From Isoetes taiwanensis (lineage: Eukaryota > Streptophyta > Lycopodiopsida > Isoetales > Isoetaceae): DNA of 64,000 nucleotides. This document shows, piece by piece, positions 31,709 through 45,631 of this stretch; positions within the stretch are counted from its first letter, which is position 1, and each line of letters opens with the position of its first letter. A program made the position numbers and the translations under genes. The notes beneath the pieces are model-generated. The model worked only from the letters and a program-made list of their open reading frames with translations. It was not told the origin of the DNA and did no database searches. The DNA lies in the NCBI GenBank assembly GCA_021234155.1, contig JAJEKV010000001.1, positions 30,766,177-30,830,176 on the forward strand, in the 5' to 3' direction.

Positions 31709-33335
31709 TGTGACGCTCCCCACTAAATATACGGCTCGCATTGCATTACACTCCGTAGGAAATCCCCCATCAGGTCCTCCGACCGCGACGGACCCTCGTC
31801 TATCCCGCACTCTCGGGATCACAGTAGTCGCGGGAAGGGGACACTGAAAAGGTGTCTTGCTGACCTTCCCCTATAGGCTCCTATCACCGAAGCATAACAT
31901 CGTCGAGAACTAACAACAACAATACATCATACTACCACGAAGGGTAGCTCGTCCACATATCCATAGCTGCAAAGAACATAACCATATGCCATAAAACATG
32001 AGAGCTCCTACCCGTGGCTCGACTCATAAAGGAAGTCGTGATTGGATAGGCCTCAAGATAGAGCAAACCGAAGTCATAACAATGGGGGGGGCTGGCTATA
32101 GACAATGGCTAGGGTTGACCACTCCATCCGCCCCTCCCCGTGCATACTTTGGATGGGCTCAATCGGGCTCTCGGCATGACTCTAGCCTTTGGGATCACGT
32201 AATCCCATGGCATCACCCATCGGGACTACTCCAGTTGCACCTCCCGGTCCGCCGAGGCGGGAAGGGTTGCATCTCCCCTTCCAGGGGCCTAGAGGCTCCT
32301 GGGCGACTAGAGAATCGTGGCGACACACACGATTCATACCCGGTGGACCCCCAAAACAAGAGCCAAGCCGACACTTGCAACTCTTGAGAGGCAGGGCGAC
32401 ACCATTGCCCGGGGAAGTGTGGGACCCATGCTCGCCCACCTGCGAAGTGACCGACCATAAGTCTAGCCCACTATGGGATCCCCCAAGCCCCCACTCTCGT
32501 GGGGATCCTCCCTCCGCATTGCCTCTAGCCCGTTATGTAGTCTTTGAGTCACATCATAGCGTCCATAGCCCTGGGTGGGTTCCTATGCAGGCCGCATCTA
32601 ATAGGAACTAAGGGATCTACACTAGGAGCATACTACATATGGCCCTAGGTCTCTACCCCCTTCCCAATACAAGAGGAGCAACATGATCAACCAACATCGC
32701 ATACATCATATCATGATAAACATCATAAGAACATCTTAACCTAATCATACATATCTAACTTACGGTTAGGGTTCCTTGATTAGGGTTCAAGATGTTTGAC
32801 CAAGGGTTCTAGGATGGCTCTACTCTAGATACAAGATACAAACCCATCTGGAGTGCTATCTTCCAGATGAACTACTACGAACTCTACTCCACCTACCTGC
32901 TCCAGAAGCGCTTCCTCCCATCCCTGGTGTCTCCATTGCTCCTTGACGGGGTCGAGGTCGTGCTCCCTCTATGATCATACACACACTTCGGGGGCCGCTG
33001 CGCCAGGCTATGCTACGACGAACGATGCTCGAAATGGGGTTTCGAGTGCGTAGATGAGTGTTCAGGTGCTAGAGTCAGGGAAAAGGGTCTAGGGTTAGGG
33101 TTTGAGCCAATATAGGTGAGGGTCCACATGGAATGCCACGTGGCACCACTAGGATGGGGCCGTGTGGCGGTTGCCCAATAGGATAAGGCCATGTGGAAAT
33201 GGGTCTTATCCTAAGGTTATCTAAGTTAAACAATTAACTTAGATATATGCCCCTTGCCACTTCAAGGTATACAAGGCTACATGTGTAGACTTGTATAGTG
33301 ACGGGTCCAGGAATATACGTATCTAAGGCGTCACA
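31709..33335 (-). repeat. array unit 1, LTR (1,627 bp)
   Basis: It runs from TGTGACGCTCC to GGCGTCACA. On the minus strand the polypurine tract (CCTAGGGGGGGAGAA) stands just upstream, so this is a 3' LTR. No PBS is found at its other end, which abuts U directly. Confidence 0.88.
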
Positions 33336-34177
33336 TTCTCCCCCCCTAGGACAATGCTGTCCTCAGCATTGCGCTAAGGTGACGAACCTATACTATTCCT
33401 GCAAAACAACATAAGTGCACAACTCCAATTTAGCTTAATTGTTCAACTTCCTTATTAAATGGTTTATTAACAAAATTTAGGCTATATTTGTACTTATACA
33501 AAATTATATAGCCTTAACAAGGTTACTCCTTATAATAATTCAAAACATTACTATAAGAGTTACTAGGGTCCATAATCTAAATCTAAATCATGGTTCCCCC
33601 ATCTTCTCGTAATGCGCCCCTCCTTGATGCTCGCTTCTCACTTGCCTGCACGAGTAGCACATTACGTTAGTTTAGTTAATAATTTGTGGTTTTAGGGGAC
33701 CACCCCCCTTACCTAATACCTTGCACTCGATCATGGCCCTTTCGGATTTGAGCTTAAGGACCATTTAAGATGATCCTATCATCGCCCATGATCAAGTGCT
33801 ACCTTGTAATCGGTTACCCGGTGCCGAGTACCCCTAGTGCATCATGCCCCAAGGGTTTTAAGCTAGGGAACGTCTCACGATTCCATCATCGCGCATGATC
33901 ACTTTGACCTTCGCCATGACCCCCTATGGGCGGTGTGCGCGAGCCCGCGATCGTGGCATAGGGAGCATCCGACCGATGTCCCATCATCGGCGCACCATGC
34001 CTCACTTCCTCTTTCGCATGACCCTATTGGTCATGCGCGCACCTCTGGTGTATGTTGGCCTAGAGAATGCCTTAAAGGCTTATCTCATCATCCTACATGT
34101 TCCAAGATTCCGGCATATGCATTCCACTAACTAGAATACATCTGCCAGAGCTAAGGCTAACTAAGAAACATCTTAAG

Positions 34178-34735
34178 CTAACCTCCTGGCAAGTCGGGGT
34201 CGATCAAGTCGGAGACAACTCGCCCATCAAACGCCTTCATAAACTCACGGGTATTGCTTCTCCAAACCTTCAATACCCATGTCGCGTCTTCCACGGGCAA
34301 GTGTTTCCACTTGACCAAATCTTTGGAGGAACGAGACCTCCCAGTCTTCTTGAATGACTTATCAAGAAGTAATTCAGGCACAATTTCAACTTGCTCCTCC
34401 GTCATCTCCAACAAAGTTGGAGTATCCAAAACCTCATCAGGGTTAGGATTGTGCCTTTTCAATAAACTTACATGGAAGACTTTGTGGACCTTAAGGTCTT
34501 GTAGGGAGATCCAACTTGTAGGCCGAGAACCCACCTTCTCCAAGATCTTGAGCGGACCGCCCACCTAGGGACAAGCTTCTTACAATTACCAATCCGAAGC
34601 TTAGCTTGCTTCACCTTGATCTTCAACCACACGTTGTCGCCTACCTTGAACTCCCTTACGGTCCTGTGCCTGTCGGCTACACTCTTCTGCCGACTTCTTG
34701 CTGCTAATAAGTACCCCCTTACTTCTTCCACCAGC
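34178..34735 (-). pseudogene. array unit 1, pol C-terminus (integrase end and chromodomain), frameshifted
   Basis: This encodes the integrase C-terminal domain and chromodomain (KWKHLPVEDATW), ending DPDLPGG and stop. The upstream part of pol is absent because the fragment is cut at the junction with U after MHLLVEEVRG. In this unit one G of CGGACCGGCCC is missing near 34558, and some phrases around 34270-34350 and 34498 differ from the other units. The chromodomain and integrase end therefore fall in different frames. The fragment has no promoter and lacks all catalytic residues. Confidence 0.85.
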
Positions 34736-35178
34736 AGATGCATGTGGCGTTCCCTTCCCGCTATGGGCTATTTGAATTTTGTCTTTGGGTGCTTACGGGA
34801 CTATTTGAATCGGATTTGGATGAAGGGCGTGGCTATATGGCCTAGCGACATTACGAAAAGGCAAAAAGTGAAGCATATTGAGGCGCTATTACAATATTTT
34901 TTAAAGTTACCTTTCATCCATATTTTTACAAGAACATGGGCATGGGATTGGGATTTCTCCTCTCGCTGCATTCGCACTTCTAGAGGCGTTACCAAAAATC
35001 AAATGTCTCAGAACGAGACAATCATCGAGGTCAAATAAATGGAGTACGCAACAAGTAACCTCAAAAGGGCTCGAGAATTTGAAGAACATTGCCAAAAGAA
35101 AACCGTCTTGAGTCAAAACTTATCGTCGGGATAAAAACCCCCCCTTCGAAGTTTTCTAGGAAAATCGTAATGATAAAT

Positions 35179-36804
35179 TGTGACGCTCCCACTAAAATAT
35201 ACGGCTCGACACGCATACACTCGTAGGGAAATCCCCCATCCGGTCCTCCGACCGCACGGGCCCTCCGTCTATCCCGCACTCTGGGATCACCGTAGTGCGG
35301 GAAGGGGACACGAAGGTGTCTTGCGCGGCCTTCCCCTATAGGCTCCTATCACAGCGGAAGCATAACATCGTCAGAACTAACAACAACAATACATCATACT
35401 ACCACGAAGGGTAGCTCGTCCACATATCCATAGCTGCAAAGAACATAACCATATGCCATAAAACATGAGAGCTCCTACCCGTGGCTCTGACTCATAAGGA
35501 AGTCGACTGATTGGATAGGCCTCAAGATAGAGCAGCACCGAGTCATAACAATGGCGGGGCTGGCTATAGACAATGGCTAGGGTTGACCACTCCACCGCCC
35601 CTCCCATTGCATACTTTGCAGATGGGCTCAATCGGGGCTCTGGCATGACTCTAGCCTTCCGGGATCGTAATCCCATGGCATCACCCATCCGGGACTACTC
35701 CGAGTTGCACCTCCCCTGGTCCGCCGAGGCGGGAAGGGTTGCATCTCCCTTCCGGGGCCTAGAGGCTCCTAAGGCGACTAGAGAATCGTGGCGACACACG
35801 ATTCATACCCGACCGATGGACCCCCAAAACAAGAGCCAAGCGACACTTGCAACTCTTGAGGCAGGGCGGCACCATTGCCCCAGGAAGTGTCGGACCCATG
35901 CTCGGCCCACACGAAGTGACCGACCATAAGTCTAGCCCACTATGGGATCCCCCGAAGCCCCCACTCGGCAGGGATCCTCCCTCCGCATTGCCTCTAGCCC
36001 CGTTATGTAGTGCTGAGTCACATCATAGCGTCCATAGCCCGGTGGGTTCCTATGCACAGGCCGCATCTAATAGGAACTAAGGGATCTACACTAGGAGCAT
36101 ACTACATATGGCCCTAGGTCTCTACCCCCCTTCCCAATACAAGAGGAGCAACATGATCAACCAACATCACGTACATCATATCATGATAAACATCATAAGA
36201 ACATCTTAACCTAATCATACATATCTAACTTACAGTTAGGGTTCCTTGATTAGGGTTCAAGATGTTCAGCAAGGGTTCTAGGATGGCTCTACTCTAGATA
36301 CAAGATACAAACCCATCTGGAGTGCTATCTTCCAGATGAACTACTACGAACTCTACTCCACCTACCTGCTCCAGAAGCGCTTCCTCCCATCCCTGGTGTC
36401 TCCATTGCTCCTTGACGGGGTCGAGGTCGTGCTCCCTCTATGATCATACACACACTTCGGGGGCCGCTGCGCCAGGCTATGCTACGACGAACGATGCTCG
36501 AAATGGGGTTTCGAGTGCGTAGATGAGTGTTCAGGTGCTAGAGTCAGGGAAAAGGGTCTAGGGTTAGGGTTTGAGCCAATATAGGTGAGGGTCCACATGG
36601 AATGCCACGTGGCACCACTAGGATGGGGCCGTGTGGCGGTTGCCCAATAGGATAAGGCCATGTGGAAATGGGTCTTATCCTAAGGTTATCTAAGTTAAAC
36701 AATTAACTTAGATATATGCCCCTTGCCACTTCAAGGTATACAAGGCTACATGTGTAGACTTGTATAGTGACGGGTCCAGGAATATACGTATCTAAGGCGT
36801 CACA
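35179..36804 (-). repeat. array unit 2, LTR
   Basis: Same boundaries as in unit 1: TGTGACG to GCGTCACA, with the polypurine tract following on the plus-strand right side. Confidence 0.88.
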
Positions 36805-37646
36805 TTCTCCCCCCCTAGGACAATGCTGTCCTCAGCATTGCGCTAAGGTGACGAACCTATATTATTCCTGCAAAACAACATAAGTGCACAACTCCAATTT
36901 AGCTTAATTGATCAACTTCCTTATTAAATGGTTTATTAACAAAATTTAGGCTATATTTGTACTTATACAAAATTATATAGCCTTAACAAGGTTACTCCTT
37001 ATAATAATTCAAAACATTACTATAAGAGTTACTAGGGTCCATAATCTAAATCTAAATCATGGTTCCCCCATCTTCTCGTAATGCGCCCCTCCTTGATGCT
37101 CGCTTCTCACTTGCCTGCACGAGTAGCACATTACGTTAGTTTAGTTAATAATTTGTGGTTTTAGGGGACCACCCCCCTTACCTAATACCTTGCACTCAAT
37201 CATGGCCCTTTCGGATTTGAGCTTAAGGACCATTTAAGATGATCCTATCATCGCCCATGATCAAGTGCTACCTTGTAATCGGTTACCCGGTGCCGAGTAC
37301 CCCTAGTGCATCATGCCCCAAGGGTTTTAAGCTAGGGAACGTCTCACGATTCCATCATCGCGCATGATCACTTTGACCTTCGCCATGACCCTTCTATGGC
37401 CAGGTGTGCGAGCCCCGCATCGTGGCATAGGGAGCATCCGACCGATGTCCCATCATCGCGCACCATGCCTCACTTCCTCTCTCGCATGACCCTATTGGTC
37501 ATGCGCACCTCTTGGTGTATGTTGGCCTAGAGAATGCCTTAAAGGCTTATCTCATCATCGCCTACATGTTCCAAGATTCCGGCATATGCATTCCACTAAC
37601 TAGAATACATCTGCCAGAGCTAAGGCTAACTAAGAAACATCTTAAG

Positions 37647-38208
37647 CTAACCTCCTGGCAAGTCGGGGTCGATCAAGTCGGAGACAACTCGCCCATCAAA
37701 CGCCTTCATAAACTCTGGGTATTGCTTCTCCAAATCCTGCTTCAATACCCATGTCGCGTCTTCCACGGGCAAGTGTTTCCACTTGACCAAATACTGGAGG
37801 AACTGAGACCTCCCAGTCTTCTTGAATGACTTATCAAGAAGTAATTCAGGCACAATTTCAACTTGCTCCTCCGTCATCTCCAACAAAGTTGGAGTATCCA
37901 AAACCTCATCAGGGTTAGGATTGTGCCTTTTCAATAAACTTACATGGAAGACTTTGTGGACCTTAAGGTGCGCCGGGAGATCCAACTTGTAGGCCTGAGA
38001 ACCCACCTTCTCCAAGATCTTGAACGGACCGGCCCACCTAGGGGCAAGCTTCTTACAATTACCAATCCGAAGCTTAGCTTGCTTCACCTTGATCTTCAAC
38101 CACACGTTGTCGCCTACCTTGAACTCCCTTACGGTCCTGTGCTTGTCGGCTACACTCTTCTGCCGACTTCTTGCTGCTAATAAGTTCCCCCTTACTTCTT
38201 CCACCAGC
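37647..38208 (-). pseudogene. array unit 2, pol C-terminus, open
   Basis: This copy is open for its whole length: integrase C-terminal domain from VREFKVGDNVWLKIK, GPFKILEKVGSQAYKLDLPAH, then the chromodomain (FLQYLVKWKHLPVEDATW) to stop. TGG is intact at the position of the nonsense codon at 3042 in the first element. It is cut at the U junction and lacks RT, RNase H and the integrase core, so it cannot act as an enzyme. A free chromodomain peptide is conceivable only if transcription entered from outside. Confidence 0.87.
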
Positions 38209-38656
38209 AGATGCATGTGGCGTTCCCTTCCCGCTTGCGGGGCTATTTGAATTTTGTCTTGCGGGTGCTTACGGGACTATTTGAATCGGATTGGATGAAG
38301 GACGTGGCTATGGCGCCTAGCAGCATTACGAAAAGGCAAAAAGTGAAGCATATTGAGGCGCTATTACAATATTTTTTAAAGTTACCTTTCATCCATATTT
38401 TTACAAGAACATGGGCATGGGATTGGGATTTCTCCTCTCGCTGCATTCGCACTTCTAGAGGCGTTACCAAAAATCAAATGTCTCAGAACGAGACAATCAT
38501 CGAGGTCAAATAAATGGAGTACGCAACAAGTAACCTCAAAAGGGCTCGAGAATTTGAAGAACATTGCCAAAAGAAAACCGTCTTGAGTCAAAAACTTATC
38601 GTCGGGATAAAAAACCCCGCCCTTTCGAGTTTTCTAGGAAAATCGTAATGATAAAT

Positions 38657-40286
38657 TGTGACGCTCCCCACTAAATATACGGCCAAGACACGCATTACAC
38701 TCCGTAGGGAAATCCCCATCCGGTCCTCCGGCCGCCGCGGGCCCTCCGTCTATCCCACAGACGGGATCACCGTAGTGCGGGAAGGGACACGAAGGTGTCT
38801 TCTTGGCGGCCTTCCCCTATAGGCTCCTATCACGGCCGGAAGCATAACATCGTCGAGAACTAACAACAACAATACATCATACTACCCATGAAGGGTAGCT
38901 CGTCCACATATCCATAGCTGCAAAGAACATAACCATATGCCATAAAACATGAGAGCTCCTACCCGTGGCTCGACTCATAAGGAAGTCGACCGATTGGATA
39001 GGCCTCAAGATAGAGCGTAACCGAAGTCATAACAATGGCGGGGCTGGCTATAGACAATGGCTAGGGTTGACCACTCCACCCGCCCCTCCCGTGCATACTT
39101 TGCGGATGGGCTCAATCGCTCTCGGCATGACTCTAGCCTTCCGGATACGTAATCCCATGGCATCACCCATCGGGACTACTCCAGGTTGCACCTCCCTGGT
39201 CCGTCGAGGCAGGAAGGGTTGTATCTCCCCTTCCCGGGGCCTAGAGGCTCCTCGGGCGACTAGAGAATCGTGGCGACACACGATTCATACCCGACTGGAC
39301 CCCCCAAAACAAGAGCCAAGCTGACACTTGCAACTCTTGAGAGGCAGGGCGACACCATTGCCCCAGGAAGTGTCGGACCCATGCTCGGCCCACACGAGTG
39401 ACCGACCATAAGTCTAGCCCACTATGGGATCCCCCGAAGCCCCCACTCGGCAGGGATCCTCCCTTCGCATTGCCTCTAGCCCCGTTATGTAGTGCTGAGT
39501 CACATCATAGCGTCCATAGCCCGGTGGGTTCCTATGCACAGGCCGCATCTAATAGGAACTAAGGGATCTACACTAGGAGCATACTACATATGGCCCTAGG
39601 TCTCTACCCCCCTTCCCAATACAAGAGGAGCAACATGATCAACCAACATCACGTACATCATATCATGATAAACATCATAAGAACATCTTAACCTAATCAT
39701 ACATATCTAACTTACAGTTAGGGTTCCTTGATTAGGGTTCAAGATGTTCAGCAAGGGTTCTAGGATGGCTCTACTCTAGATACAAGATACAAACCCATCT
39801 GGAGTGCTATCTTCCAGATGAACTACTACGAACTCTACTCCACCTACCTGCTCCAGAAGCGCTTCCTCCCATCCCTGGTGTCTCCATTGCTCCTTGACGG
39901 GGTCGAGGTCGTGCTCCCTCTATGATCATACACACACTTCGGGGGCCGCTGCGCCAGGCTATGCTACGACGAACGATGCTCGAAATGGGGTTTCGAGTGC
40001 GTAGATGAGTGTTCAGGTGCTAGAGTCAGGGAAAAGGGTCTAGGGTTAGGGTTTGAGCCAATATAGGTGAGGGTCCACATGGAATGCCACGTGGCACCAC
40101 TAGGATGGGGCCGTGTGGCGGTTGCCCAATAGGATAAGGCCATGTGGAAATGGGTCTTATCCTAAGGTTATCTAAGTTAAACAATTAACTTAGATATATG
40201 CCCCTTGCCACTTCAAGGTATACAAGGCTACATGTGTAGACTTGTATAGTGACGGGTCCAGGAATATACATTATCTAGGCGTCACA
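38657..40286 (-). repeat. array unit 3, LTR
   Basis: TGTGACG to GGCGTCACA. It differs from units 1 and 2 in several CTG/CAG-containing phrases, for example CAATCTTTGTCCTCAAAG just past the LTR end. Confidence 0.88.
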
Positions 40287-41133
40287 TTCTCCCCCCTAGG
40301 ACAATCTTTGTCCTCAAAGATTGCGCTAAAAGGTGACGAACCTATACTATTCCTGCAAAACAACATAAGTGCACAACTCCAATTTAGCTTAATTGATCAA
40401 CTTCCTTATTAAATGGTTTATTAACAAAATTTAGGCTATATTTGTACTTATACAAAATTATATAGCCTTAACAAGGTTACTCCTTATAATAATTCAAAAC
40501 ATTACTATAAGAGTTACTAGGGTCCATAATCTAAATCTAAATCATGGTTCCCCCATCTTCTCGTAATGCGCCCCTCCTTGATGCTCGCTTCTCACTTGCC
40601 TGCACGAGTAGCACATTACGTTAGTTTAGTTAATAATTTGTGGTTTTAGGGGACCACCCCCCTTACCTAATACCTTGCACTCGATCATGGCCCTTTCGGA
40701 TTTGAGCTTAAGGACCATTTAAGATGATCCTATCATCGCCCATGATCAAGTGCTACCTTGTAATCGGTTACCCGGTGCCGAGTACCCCTAGTGCATCATG
40801 CCCCAAGGGTTTTAAGCTAGGGAACGTCTCACGATTCCATCATCGCGCATGATCACTTTGACCTTCGCCATGACCCCCCTATGGCCAGGTGTGCGAGCCC
40901 CGCAGATCGTGGCATAGGGAGCATCCGACCGATGTCCCATCATCGCGCACCATGCCTCACTTCCTCTCTCGCATGACCCTATTGGTCATGCGCACCTCTT
41001 GGTGTATGTTGGCCTAGAGAATGCCTTAAAGGCTTATCTCATCATCGCCTACATGTTCCAAGATTCCGGCATATGCATTCCACTAACTAGAATACATCTG
41101 CCAGAGCTAAGGCTAACTAAGAAACATCTTAAG

Positions 41134-41699
41134 CTAACCTCCGGCCAAGTCGGGGTCGATCAAGTCGGAGACAACTCGCCCATCAAACGCCTTCATAAAC
41201 TCTGGGTATTGCTTCTCCAAATCCTGCTTCAATACCCATGTCGCGTCTTCCACGGGCAAGTGTTTCCACTTGACCAAATACTGGAGGAACTGAGACCTCC
41301 CAGTCTTCTTGAATGACTTATCAAGAAGTAATTCATGCACAATTTCAACTTGCTCCTCCGTCATCTCCAACAAAGTTGGAGTATCCAAAACCTCATCAGG
41401 GTTAGGATTGTGCCTTTTCAATAAACTTGCATGGAAGACTTTGTGGACCTTAAGGTGCGCCGGGAGATCCAACTTGTAGGCCTGAGAACCCACCTTCTCC
41501 AAGATCTTGAACGGACCGGCCCACCTAGGGGCAAGCTTCTTACAATTACCAATCCGAAGCTTAGCTTGCTTCACCTTGATCTTCAACCACACGTTGTCGC
41601 CTACCTTGAACTCCCTTACGGTCCCAGTGCTCGTTTCGGCTACACTCTTCGGGCCGACTTCTTTGCCGCTAATAAGTACCCCTTACTTCTTCCACCGGC
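41134..41699 (-). pseudogene. array unit 3, pol C-terminus, frameshifted near its 5' end
   Basis: The reading is intact from WLKIKVKQAKLRIGNCKK through the chromodomain to stop. Between 41622 and 41690 several small length changes (CCCAGTGCTCGTTTCGG for CCTGTGCTTGTCGG, CTTTGCCGC for CTTGCTGC) break the first 30 codons. Confidence 0.85.
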
Positions 41700-42150
41700 G
41701 GATGCATGTGGCGTTCCCTTCCCGCTTATGGGCTATTTGAATTTTGTCTTTGCGGGTGCTTACGGGACTATTTGAATCGGTTGGATGAAGGGCGTGGCTA
41801 TGGCGCCCTAGCAAAGACATTACGAAAAGGCAAAAAGTGAAGCATATTGAGGCGCTATTACAATATTTTTTAAAGTTACCTTTCATCCATATTTTTACAA
41901 GAACATGGGCATGGGATTGGGATTTCTCCTCTCGCTGCATTCGCACTTCTAGAGGCGTTACCAAAAATCAAATGTCTCAGAACGAGACAATCATCGAGGT
42001 CAAATAAATGGAGTACGCAACAAGTAACCTCAAAAGGGCTCGAGAATTTGAAGAACATTGCCAAAAGAAAACCGTCTTGAGTCAAAAACTTATCGTCGGG
42101 ATAAAAAACCCCGCCCTTTCGAGTTTTCTAGGAAAATCGTAATGATAAAT

Positions 42151-43778
42151 TGTGACGCTCCCCACTAAATATACGGCTCGCACACGTACACTCCGTAGGA
42201 AATCCCCCATCCGGTCCTCCGACCGCACGGGCCCTCCGTCTATCCCGCACTCTGGGATCACCGTAGTGCGGGGAAGGAGACACTGAAGGTGTCTTCTTGC
42301 GGCCTTCCCCTATAGGCTCCTATCACAGCGGAAGCATAACATCGTCAGAACTAACAACAACAATACATCATACTACCACGAAGGGTAGCTCGTCCACATA
42401 TCCATAGCTGCAAAGAACATAACCATATGCCATAAAACATGAGAGCTCCTACCCGTGGCTCTGACTCATAAGGAAGTCGACTGATTGGATAGGCCTCAAG
42501 ATAGAGCAGACCGAGTCATAACAATGGCGGGGCTGGCTATAGACAATGGCTAGGGTTGACCACTCCACCCGCCCCTCCTGTGCATACTTTGCAGATGGGC
42601 TCAATCAGGCTCTGGCATGACTCTAGCCTTCCGGATACGTAATCCCATGGCATCACCCATCGGGACTACTCCAGGTTGCACCTCCCTGGTCCGTCGAGGC
42701 AGGAAGGGTTGCATCTCCCCTTCCCGGGGCCTAGAGGCTCCTCGGGCGACTAGAGAATCGTGGCGACACACGATTCATACCCGACTGGACCCCCCAAAAC
42801 AAGAGCCAAGCTGACACTTGCAACTCTTGAGAGGCAGGGCGGCACCATTGCCCCAGGAAGTGTCGGACCCATGCTCGGCCCACACGAAGTGACCGACCAT
42901 AAGTCTAGCCCACTATGGGATCCCCCGAAGCCCCCACTCGGCAGGGATCCTCCCTCCGCATTGCCTCTAGCCCCGTTATGTAGTGCTGAGTCACATCATA
43001 GCGTCCATAGCCCGGTGGGTTCCTATGCACAGGCCGCATCTAATAGGAACTAAGGGATCTACACTAGGAGCATACTACATATGGCCCTAGGTCTCTACCC
43101 CCCTTCCCAATACAAGAGGAGCAACATGATCAACCAACATCACGTACATCATATCATGATAAACATCATAAGAACATCTTAACCTAATCATACATATCTA
43201 ACTTACAGTTAGGGTTCCTTGATTAGGGTTCAAGATGTTCAGCAAGGGTTCTAGGATGGCTCTACTCTAGATACAAGATACAAACCCATCTGGAGTGCTA
43301 TCTTCCAGATGAACTACTACGAACTCTACTCCACCTACCGCTCCGAAGCGCTTCCTCCCATCCCCGGTGTCTCCATTGCTCCTTGGCCGGGGTCGAGGTC
43401 GTGCTCCCTCTATGATCATACACACACGGGGGGCGGCTGCTTGGGGCTATGCTATGATTTAACGATGCTCGAAATGGGGTTTCGAAAGTGCGTAGATGAG
43501 TGTTCAGGTGCTAGAGTCAGGGAAAAGGGTCTAGGGTTAGGGTTTGAGCCAATATAGGTGAGGGTCCACATGGAATGCCACGTGGCACCACTAGGATGGG
43601 GCCGTGTGGCGGTTGCCCAATAGGATAAGGCCATGTGGAAATGGGTCTTATCCTAAGGTTATCTAAGTTAAACAATTAACTTAGATATATGCCCCTTGCC
43701 ACTTCAAGGTATACAAGGCTACATGTGTAGACTTGTATAGTGACGGGTCGGGAATATACATTATCTAAAGGCGTCACA
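42151..43778 (-). repeat. array unit 4, LTR
   Basis: TGTGACG to GCGTCACA. The stretch 43335-43475 is strongly altered against units 1-3 by many small length changes. Confidence 0.87.
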
Positions 43779-44622
43779 TTCTCCCCCCTAGGACAATCTT
43801 TGTCAAAAAGCATTGCGCTAAGGTGACGAACCTATATTATTCCTGCAAAACAACATAAGTGCACAACTCCAATTTAGCTTAATTGATCAACTTCCTTATT
43901 AAATGGTTTATTAACAAAATTTAGGCTATATTTGTACTTATACAAAATTATATAGCCTTAACAAGGTTACTCCTTATAATAATTCAAAACATTACTATAA
44001 GAGTTACTAGGGTCCATAATCTAAATCTAAATCATGGTTCCCCCATCTTCTCGTAATGCGCCCCTCCTTGATGCTCGCTTCTCCTTTGCTTTTTGCGAGT
44101 AGCACATTACGTTAGTTTAGTTAATAATTTGTGGTTTTAGGGGACCACCCCCCTTACCTAATACCTTGCACTCGATCATGGCCCTTTCGGATTTGAGCTT
44201 AAGGACCATTTAAGATGATCCTATCATCGCCCATGATCAAGTGCTACCTTGTAATCGGTTACCCGGTGCCGAGTACCCCTAGTGCATCATGCCCCAAGGG
44301 TTTTAAGCTAGGGAACGTCTCACGATTCCATCATCGCGCATGATCACTTTGACCTTCGCCATGACCCCCCTATGGCCAGGTGTGCGAGCCCCGCATCGTG
44401 GCATAGGGAGCATCCGACCGATGTCCCATCATCGCGCACCATGCCTCACTTCCTCTCTCGCATGACCCTATTGGTCATGCGCACCTCTTGGTGTATGTTG
44501 GCCTAGAGAATGCCTTAAAGGCTTATCTCATCATCGCCTACATGTTCCAAGATTCCGGCATATGCATTCCACTAACTAGAATACATCTGCCAGAGCTAAG
44601 GCTAACTAAGAAACATCTTAAG

Positions 44623-45183
44623 CTAACCTCCTGGCAAGTCGGGGTCGATCAAGTCGGAGACAACTCGCCCATCAAACGCCTTCATAAACTCTGGGTATTG
44701 CTTCTCCAAATCCTGCTTCAATACCCATGTCGCGTCTTCCACGGGCAAGTGTTTCCACTTGACCAAATACTGGAGGAACTGAGACCTCCCAGTCTTCTTG
44801 AATGACTTATCAAGAAGTAATTCAGGCACAATTTCAACTTGCTCCTCCGTCATCTCCAACAAAGTTGGAGTATCCAAAACCTCATCAGGGTTAGGATTGT
44901 GCCTTTTCAATAAACTTACATGGAAGACTTTGTGGACCTTAAGGTCTTGTAGGGAGATCCAACTTGTAGGCCCGAGAACCCACCTTCTCCAAGATCTTGA
45001 GCGGACCGCCCACCTAGGGGCAAGCTTCTTACAATTACCAATCGAAGCTTAGCTTGCTTCACCTTGATCTTCAACCACACGTTGTCGCCTACCTTGAACT
45101 CCCTTACGGTCCTGTGCCTGTCGGCTACACTCTTCTGCCGACTTCTTGCTGCTAATAAGTACCCCCTTACTTCTTCCACCGGC
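44623..45183 (-). pseudogene. array unit 4, pol C-terminus, frameshifted in the integrase domain
   Basis: The chromodomain part is open. Single-base losses near 45009 (CGGACCGCCC) and 45043 (AATCGAAGC) and the AAGGTCTTGTAGGG variant at 44942 throw the upstream part out of frame. Unit 1 shares the first and third changes. Confidence 0.85.
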
Positions 45184-45631
45184 AGATGCATGTGGCGTTC
45201 CCTTCCCGCTTGCGGGGCTATTTGAATTTTGTCTTGCGGGTGCTTACGGGACTATTTGAATCGGTTGGATGAAGGGCGTGGCTATATGGCCTAGCAAAGC
45301 ATTACGAAAAAGCAAAAAGTGAAGCATATTGAGGGCTATTACAATATTTTTTAAAGTTACCTTTCATCCATATTTTTACAAGAACATGGGCATGGGATTG
45401 GGATTTCTCCTCTCGCTGCATTCGCACTTCTAGAGGCGTTACCAAAAATCAAATGTCTCAGAACGAGACAATCATCGAGGTCAAATAAATGGAGTACGCA
45501 ACAAGTAACCTCAAAAGGGCTCGAGAATTTGAAGAACATTGCCAAAAGAAAACCGTCTTGAGTCAAAAACTTATCGTCGGGATAAAAAACCCCGCCCTTT
45601 CGAGTTTTCTAGGAAAATCGTAATGATAAAT